Positions 6,274 to 10,030 of a stretch of 10,030 bases of DNA are shown here, piece by piece. The stretch is taken from assembly GCA_937871705.1 (NCBI GenBank), contig CALMOO010000464.1:1-10030 (forward strand). Direction: 5' to 3'. The notes below the pieces were generated by a model. It was not told the DNA's origin. It was given only the letters and a program-made list of their open reading frames with translations, and did no database searches. The stretch's first letter is position 1. Every line of letters begins with the position of its first letter. The DNA comes from an uncultured Hymenobacter sp. (GTDB lineage: Bacteria; Bacteroidota; Bacteroidia; Cytophagales; Hymenobacteraceae). A program made the position numbers and the translations under genes.

Positions 6274-6942
6274 TTATGGATTGAGTAAGCTCAGCACGAA
6301 GAAAAACAGCAGTTGCGTGAGGTACACCAGCGGCACCAGTGGGTTGCGCTTACTAAAAAAGCTGCGAGCAAACAGCAATTGCAACACAAACGACAGCAAA
6401 AACCAGTCGCGGAAATTGCGCAACGGAATAATATGGCCCGTCCACTGCCAGAAATCGTAGCGGGCGGCCACCTGCTCGAGGCACAGGTCGAAGCCCACCA
6501 TGAGGGCTGCCCCCACCAAGGCGCGGAGGAATGCCCCCGCGGGCAGGTAACTGGCTAGCACGCCCGCGCAATACGTGAGCACCACCCAATTAAGGCCAAT
6601 CAGCCAGGGCACTTCAACGTATTTTGGGCCGAGGGTAGCGCCGTAGGTGTAGCTGCCAAAAACCAGCCCCGTGTGCACGCCCACAAACTCGGCCGTGAAG
6701 CCCAACAAAAACGTTTGGCCCACAAACAGCCAGAAAGCCCAGTTGCGCTCAGCCTGAAATGCGCCTAGCAAAACGGCCGTAAGCAGCAGCGTGAGCGGCG
6801 TATACTTGAGGTAAAAGGCCTTGTCTTGGCTAAATGCCAGCCCCACGAAGCCCGTGAGGTGAAATAGCAAAACCAGCCCTTGCGCCACGCGCAGCCGCGT
6901 GGTAGAGGCTGCTGCCGACGTTGGTAAATTAGAAAACTCCAT
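6274..6942 (-). CDS. cruF: CruF-type carotenoid 1',2'-hydratase (carotenoid biosynthesis membrane protein)
   Basis: 222 residues, ATG 6940-6942. A strongly hydrophobic integral membrane protein with about seven likely helices (near 19-38, 47-64, 68-90, 111-131, 136-155, 177-194 and 201-220). The stretch around 86-118 (GVHTGLVFGSYTY, then ALGP-like TLGPK, then VPWLIGLNW) is the signature of the DUF422/CruF carotenoid family, as are acidic residues in FDLCLEQVAARYDFWQW (150-167) and the NFRDW motif (176-180). Known members (CruF, and the haloarchaeal bisanhydrobacterioruberin hydratase) add water to the psi-end double bond of gamma-carotene or lycopene-type carotenoids, giving a tertiary 1'-hydroxyl. 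Its neighbour 99 bases upstream is a CrtD-type desaturase, which needs that 1'-hydroxylated product, so a shared transcript and pathway are likely. Family call is strong; the exact substrate is inferred. Confidence 0.85.
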   Translation of the reverse strand: MEFSNLPTSAAASTTRLRVAQGLVLLFHLTGFVGLAFSQDKAFYLKYTPLTLLLTAVLLGAFQAERNWAFWLFVGQTFLLGFTAEFVGVHTGLVFGSYTYGATLGPKYVEVPWLIGLNWVVLTYCAGVLASYLPAGAFLRALVGAALMVGFDLCLEQVAARYDFWQWTGHIIPLRNFRDWFLLSFVLQLLFARSFFSKRNPLVPLVYLTQLLFFFVLSLLNP

Positions 6943-6975
6943 GCGAGAGGAGTCATAAATTAGGAGCTAAAAACC

Positions 6976-7017
6976 ATGAGTTAGCACAGGCAATATGCCT
7001 GTATATCAGCAACTCAT
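6976..7017. repeat. Nested palindrome in the crtD-cruF spacer
   Basis: Outer arms ATGAGTT (6976-6982) and AACTCAT (7011-7017) enclose a perfect inner palindrome ACAGGC-AATAT-GCCTGT (6986-7002). The inner element could form a hairpin or be a dimeric protein site. It lies about 35 bases upstream of the CruF start. No T tract follows on the minus strand, so a terminator is unlikely; a role in processing or setting relative expression is possible but unproven. Confidence 0.5.
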
Positions 7018-7043
7018 AACATTTAACTCTTAACGCATAACTC
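7009..7043 (-). repeat. Five imperfect tandem heptanucleotides
   Basis: On the minus strand, starting within the crtD stop codon, the sequence reads GAGTTAT, GCGTTAA, GAGTTAA, ATGTTAT, GAGTTGC: five consecutive 7-mers with a common core of xxGTTAx. The array overlaps the last two bases of the crtD coding region and the right arm of the nested palindrome. It is AT-rich against GC-rich surroundings. Confidence 0.6.
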
Positions 7044-8559
7044 AATTATCAATGAGTTCGGCTACAATTTTAGCCGAAAGTAAACACAGCGGAATGCCGC
7101 CGCCCGGGTGCACCGAGCCCCCACAAAAGTACAGCCCATCGAGCCGGCTTGAAAAGTTGGGGTGCCGCAAAAAAGCCGCCAGTGCATTGTTGCTGGAGCT
7201 GCCGTACAACGCGCCGCCAAACGACGAGGTATCGGTAGCAATGCCGGGCGGCGTCCAGGTTTTCTCAGCTTGAATAAGAGGTTCAAGGTCAGTGCCTAGC
7301 GCGCGACTAAGCTTAGCTAGTACGATGCGGCGCGTTTTAGCAGTCAGCGCTTCCCAGTCTTGGCCTTGGTCGTGGGGCACATTCACCATTACAAACCAGT
7401 TTTCGCGGCCCGCTGGGGCATCGGTGGGCGTTTTCTTGCTCGTGATGTTGACGTATACCGTGACGTCGTTGGCCACTGTTTTTTGCTGGAAGATGGCGTC
7501 GAACTCAGCTTTGTAGTCAGCTGAGAAGAAGATGTTGTGCAGGTCGAGCTGGGGAAATTCGCGCCCTACCCCCCAATAAAAAATCAATGCCGACGAGGAG
7601 CGTGGCTGGCTGAGCGTGCGCTCGGGCGCGGGCTGCTGGGGCAGCAGGTTGCGGTAGGTGGGCACCACGTCCATGTTGCTCACAACTACGCCGAAGTCGT
7701 AGATATCCTGGTCGGTGCGCAAGCCGGTGATGAGGTCGCCGGCGGTCAGGATTTCGCGTACCGGCTCGTTGAAGCGGAATTTTACGCCAAACTCCACGGC
7801 CAGTCGCTGCAGGCTTTCGGCAATGGCGTAAATGCCGCCCTCGGGGTAAAACGCGCCGATGCCGTGCTCGAGATGCGGAATGAGCGAAAGCGTGGCCGGC
7901 GCCTGGTAGGGGTCGGAGCCGTTATAAGTGGCATAGCGGTCAAATAGCTGCACGAGGCGCGGGTCACTGGCAAACGCCTTTTCGTGGCGCGCGTGCATGG
8001 TGCCCGTAAGGCCAAGGGAGGGTAGGGCGGCTACGGCTTTCAGCGTTTCAGGACTGAAATAGGTGCCAGCTTTGTGCAGCGACTTGTGCAGGAACGTGCC
8101 GGCCGTAGCGTCGTAGGCCCGTCCGCTACGGCCTAAGAACTGCGTCACCTGCGTGGCGGGCACTCCCAGCTTTTGCTCGACCTCGGCGGCAAATTTCTGC
8201 GAGTCGGCCCAAGCGGTGAGGCGCGTGCCGTCGGCAAAAAAATAGTTGGTAATCGGGTCGAGCCGCTCGTAGCGGAAGTACTCGCTGGGCTCGCGGTGCG
8301 CCAGCCGGAAAATATCGTCTACCAGTTGCGGCAGCGTGAACAGCGACGGGCCCGCATCGAAGCGGTAGCCGCCCGGCAGCTCAAACTGGTGCATTTTGCC
8401 TCCAAACGAGCCGCTAGCCTCAAAAACCGTGACAGGGTGCCCGGCAACGGCCAGCCGCACCGCTGCGGCCAAGCCAGCAACGCCGGCGCCCACAATGGCC
8501 ACGGGCTGGCGCGAAGGAGGGGTTTTCGTCTTTTTAGTAAACACTAAGCTGCTAACCAA
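7042..8559 (-). CDS. crtD: CrtI-family carotenoid desaturase, probably 1'-hydroxycarotenoid 3',4'-desaturase (CrtD)
   Basis: 505 residues, the usual size for the phytoene-desaturase family of FAD-dependent oxidoreductases. The N-terminal Rossmann motif is clear: GAGVAGL at 24-30 with the ribose-binding E47 in TVFEASGSFGGK, then YRFDAGPSLFTLP (65-77). The C-terminal carotenoid-desaturase signature is FCGGSVHPGGGIPLCLLSAK (478-497). That spelling, with the CruF neighbour, points to CrtD (desaturation at C-3',4' of 1'-hydroxylated carotenoids) rather than phytoene desaturase CrtI, though a CrtI role cannot be excluded. The first possible start is a TTG at 8557-8559; a GTG at 8542-8544 is an alternative. 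No ATG precedes the FAD motif. It is probably membrane-associated. Upstream lies a long palindrome separating it from rlmI; downstream, after 99 bases, is cruF. Confidence 0.88.
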   Translation of the reverse strand: MVSSLVFTKKTKTPPSRQPVAIVGAGVAGLAAAVRLAVAGHPVTVFEASGSFGGKMHQFELPGGYRFDAGPSLFTLPQLVDDIFRLAHREPSEYFRYERLDPITNYFFADGTRLTAWADSQKFAAEVEQKLGVPATQVTQFLGRSGRAYDATAGTFLHKSLHKAGTYFSPETLKAVAALPSLGLTGTMHARHEKAFASDPRLVQLFDRYATYNGSDPYQAPATLSLIPHLEHGIGAFYPEGGIYAIAESLQRLAVEFGVKFRFNEPVREILTAGDLITGLRTDQDIYDFGVVVSNMDVVPTYRNLLPQQPAPERTLSQPRSSSALIFYWGVGREFPQLDLHNIFFSADYKAEFDAIFQQKTVANDVTVYVNITSKKTPTDAPAGRENWFVMVNVPHDQGQDWEALTAKTRRIVLAKLSRALGTDLEPLIQAEKTWTPPGIATDTSSFGGALYGSSSNNALAAFLRHPNFSSRLDGLYFCGGSVHPGGGIPLCLLSAKIVAELIDN

Positions 8560-8584
8560 TACGGCCGGGGTATAAGTTTGACGA

Positions 8585-8708
8585 AGTAGCCTGGAGTCTG
8601 CGAGTTTGGGCGCAAGCGCGAGCGAGCAACTCGCGTTTGGGCCATATGGGTCATCTAGTTCCCCCTGCTCACTACGCTCGCGCCCAGACTCGCAGAGTCC
8701 AGGCTACT
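8585..8708. repeat. Long imperfect inverted repeat between rlmI and crtD
   Basis: The left arm from 8585 and the right arm ending at 8708 match in 31 of 34 positions (8585-8618 against 8675-8708; mismatches at left positions 8596, 8606 and 8614, the second a G-T wobble). Similarity continues a further 10 bases with one single-base gap (CGAGCGAGCA against TAGTGAGCA). The arms begin AGTAGCCTGG and include TCTGCGAG and TGGGCGC. The unpaired centre is about 36 bases. The right arm reaches into the rlmI stop codon. There is no U tract on either strand, so it is a repeat element or structured RNA rather than a simple terminator. No ORF lies inside. A MITE- or REP-like origin is possible; no target-site duplication is evident. 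Confidence 0.8.
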
Positions 8709-9900
8709 ACTCCACCGCCAGCACGAGGCCTTTCAAATACGCGCCTTCGGGGTGAAACAAGCTCACTGGGTGGTCGGCGGGCTGGGTGAGGCGGTGCAGA
8801 ATGCGCGCGGGTCGCCCAGCCTCGATAGCCGCAGCTAGTACCGCGCCTTCAAACAGCTCGGGGCTAACTACTTGCGAGCAGGAGAAAGTGAACAGCAGCC
8901 CACCCGGCGCCAGGTGCGCGATGCCGGCCGCATTGAGGCGCTTGTAACCCATAAGGGCGGCGTGGCGGGCGCCCATGTGCTTGGCAAAGGCGGGCGGGTC
9001 GAGCACGAGCAGGTCGTACTCGGCCGAGTGGCCTTTGAGGAATGAGAGCACATCCTCGGGGTAGGCGGCGTGGCGCTCGGGGTGGTTTGAGAGCTCGGCG
9101 TTGCGCTCGGTGAGGGCAATGGCCTTCTTGCTCGAATCGACGGAGTGCACCAGCTCGGCGCCCGCTTCGAGGGCATACACCGAGAAGCCACCGGTGTAGC
9201 TAAACGTATTGAGCACGCGGCGGCCGGGCGAATAGCGCGCCAGCAACTCGCGGTTGTCGCGCTGGTCGATGAAGAAGCCAGTCTTTTGGCCCGTTTCCCA
9301 ATCGACGGCGAAGTGATGGCCGTTTTCGGAAACGACATGCTCGTGGCCGGTGCTTTCGCCAAAGAGGTAGCCGTTTTTGGCGTCAGGCACGGCGTTGCCG
9401 GGCACGGTTTCGGCACTCTTGTCATAGATGGCGCGCAACTTGTCGCCAAATACAACTTGCAATGCACTAGCAAGTTCGGCGCGCGCGCGATACATGCCGA
9501 CGCTGTGCGCCTGCACCACGGCCACATCGCCGTACACGTCGATGATGAGGCCCGGCAGCCCGTCGCCCTCGGCGTGTACCAGCCGGAAAACGTTGGTATC
9601 GGCCGTGCCGGTCAGGGCTAGGCGTTGGCGCAATTGGTAGGCATTGACGAGGCGCTTCACCCAAAAGTCGGGGGTAGGGAGCTCGGCTTCGGGCCCAAAA
9701 TCGAGCATGCGCACCGCAATAGAGCCGCCGCTGGAGTAGTGCCCTGCCCCCAGCAATTCGCCCGCCTGGGTTTCAACGCGCACGGCTTCGCCCTCGGCTG
9801 GCTCGCCCTGCACGCGGGCAATGGCCCCCGAAAATACCCAGGGATGGCGGCGGCGTAGCGAGTGGTCTTTTCCGTTTTTGAGGACAATGGTAGCGGACAT
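8707..9900 (-). CDS. rlmI: RlmI-type 23S rRNA (cytosine-C5) methyltransferase
   Basis: 397 residues from ATG 9898-9900, close to the length of E. coli RlmI. The frame runs on to an ATG at 9996, but the extra 32 residues come from a palindromic repeat and precede the PUA domain, so they are excluded. Layout: N-terminal PUA RNA-binding domain about 1-75 (starting IVLKNGKDHSLRRRHPWVFSGAI in pattern); family block LVHAEGDGLPGLIIDVYGD (108-125); TGQKTGFFIDQRDNR (203-217); SAM-binding motif FSYTGGFSVYA (233-243); DPPAFAK (301-307); and S340-C341-S342 carrying the likely catalytic cysteine. The enzyme would methylate C5 of a cytosine in 23S rRNA (position 1962 in E. coli numbering) in the cytoplasm using SAM. 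The family is sure; the exact target base is inferred. It appears monocistronic: a long palindrome follows its stop and another lies upstream. Confidence 0.9.
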   Translation of the reverse strand: MSATIVLKNGKDHSLRRRHPWVFSGAIARVQGEPAEGEAVRVETQAGELLGAGHYSSGGSIAVRMLDFGPEAELPTPDFWVKRLVNAYQLRQRLALTGTADTNVFRLVHAEGDGLPGLIIDVYGDVAVVQAHSVGMYRARAELASALQVVFGDKLRAIYDKSAETVPGNAVPDAKNGYLFGESTGHEHVVSENGHHFAVDWETGQKTGFFIDQRDNRELLARYSPGRRVLNTFSYTGGFSVYALEAGAELVHSVDSSKKAIALTERNAELSNHPERHAAYPEDVLSFLKGHSAEYDLLVLDPPAFAKHMGARHAALMGYKRLNAAGIAHLAPGGLLFTFSCSQVVSPELFEGAVLAAAIEAGRPARILHRLTQPADHPVSLFHPEGAYLKGLVLAVE

Positions 9901-9930
9901 GTGTAAAGGCTTGATGCTGGATAGTTGGTG

Positions 9931-9938
9931 CAAAGGTC
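9931..9938 (-). promoter_or_regulatory. Possible -7 box for rlmI
   Basis: The minus strand reads GACCTTTG, five of six fixed positions of TAnnTTTG, 30 bases before the chosen ATG at 9900. No TTG -33 element is found at normal distance; that position is taken by the palindrome at 9943-10030. A weak call that also fits the shorter start. Confidence 0.3.
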
Positions 9939-9942
9939 GGTT

Positions 9943-10030
9943 GCCTAGGCGAGCGTAGCGCGACCATTGCCCTATAACAACATCCAAACGACTCATTCTG
10001 GTGCGATAGTCGCGCCGCGCTCGTCTAAGC
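9943..10030. repeat. Imperfect inverted repeat upstream of rlmI, reaching the window edge
   Basis: The left arm from 9943 (GCCTAGGCGAGCGTAGCGCG, continuing to 9970) pairs with the right arm 10003-10030. Over 28 positions there are 6 differences, all transitions (9945, 9949, 9956, 9957, 9965, 9968), several of which remain as G-T wobbles, so a long hairpin could still form. The loop is about 32 bases. The repeat may extend past the window. It contains GCGAGCGTAG (9950-9959). It lies in the region that the longer rlmI frame would translate, which argues that this part is not coding. Confidence 0.65.

Noticed and set aside
7009..7043. CRISPR array
   Set aside because: Repeat units are seven bases long, imperfect and without spacers.
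8585..8708. Insertion sequence between rlmI and crtD
   Set aside because: The inverted repeats enclose only about 36 bases with no transposase frame.
9901..9996. 32-residue N-terminal extension of rlmI
   Set aside because: It would be encoded partly by a palindromic repeat and extends beyond the normal PUA start of RlmI proteins.

Overview
The window looks like chromosomal DNA of a pigmented, GC-rich member of the Bacteroidota, most likely Hymenobacter or a close relative. This rests on three things: Bacteroidota-style -7 boxes (TAnnTTTG) with no Shine-Dalgarno sequences; a hydroxylated-carotenoid gene pair (CruF and a CrtD-type desaturase); and Hymenobacter-like PAS histidine kinases paired with stand-alone receiver proteins. 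The genus is inferred, not proven.

Layout. The left edge holds the C-terminal end of a plus-strand amidohydrolase (1-192). Everything after it lies on the minus strand, so transcription runs from right to left. In that order the genes are an RlmI-type rRNA methyltransferase (9900-8707), a CrtD/CrtI carotenoid desaturase (8559-7042), a CruF-type carotenoid hydratase (6942-6274), a GDSL/SGNH esterase (6051-5467), and a two-component block: kinase HK2 (5367-3961), receiver RR2 (3828-3415), kinase HK1 (3268-761) and receiver RR1 (696-286). There is no gene-free stretch over 300 bases.

How the genes work together. crtD and cruF probably act in sequence on the psi end of gamma-carotene-type pigments: CruF adds water to give the 1'-hydroxyl and CrtD makes the 3',4' double bond, a route to flexixanthin/saproxanthin-like carotenoids. 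The pair ends at a strong intrinsic terminator (6209-6248). The signalling block is a duplicated kinase-receiver module. Both receivers lack an output domain, so the signal must pass on by protein contact or phosphotransfer. The esterase and methyltransferase look like independent housekeeping genes.

Most notable points. (1) HK2 is interrupted by an in-frame amber codon just after its G2 box, and the missing 27-residue kinase tail is intact in the same frame directly downstream. (2) Three separate intergenic spaces hold imperfect palindromes, two of them long, that all contain the word GCGAGCGTAG; this suggests a dispersed palindromic repeat family. (3) The crtD-cruF spacer holds a tandem heptanucleotide repeat next to a nested palindrome.
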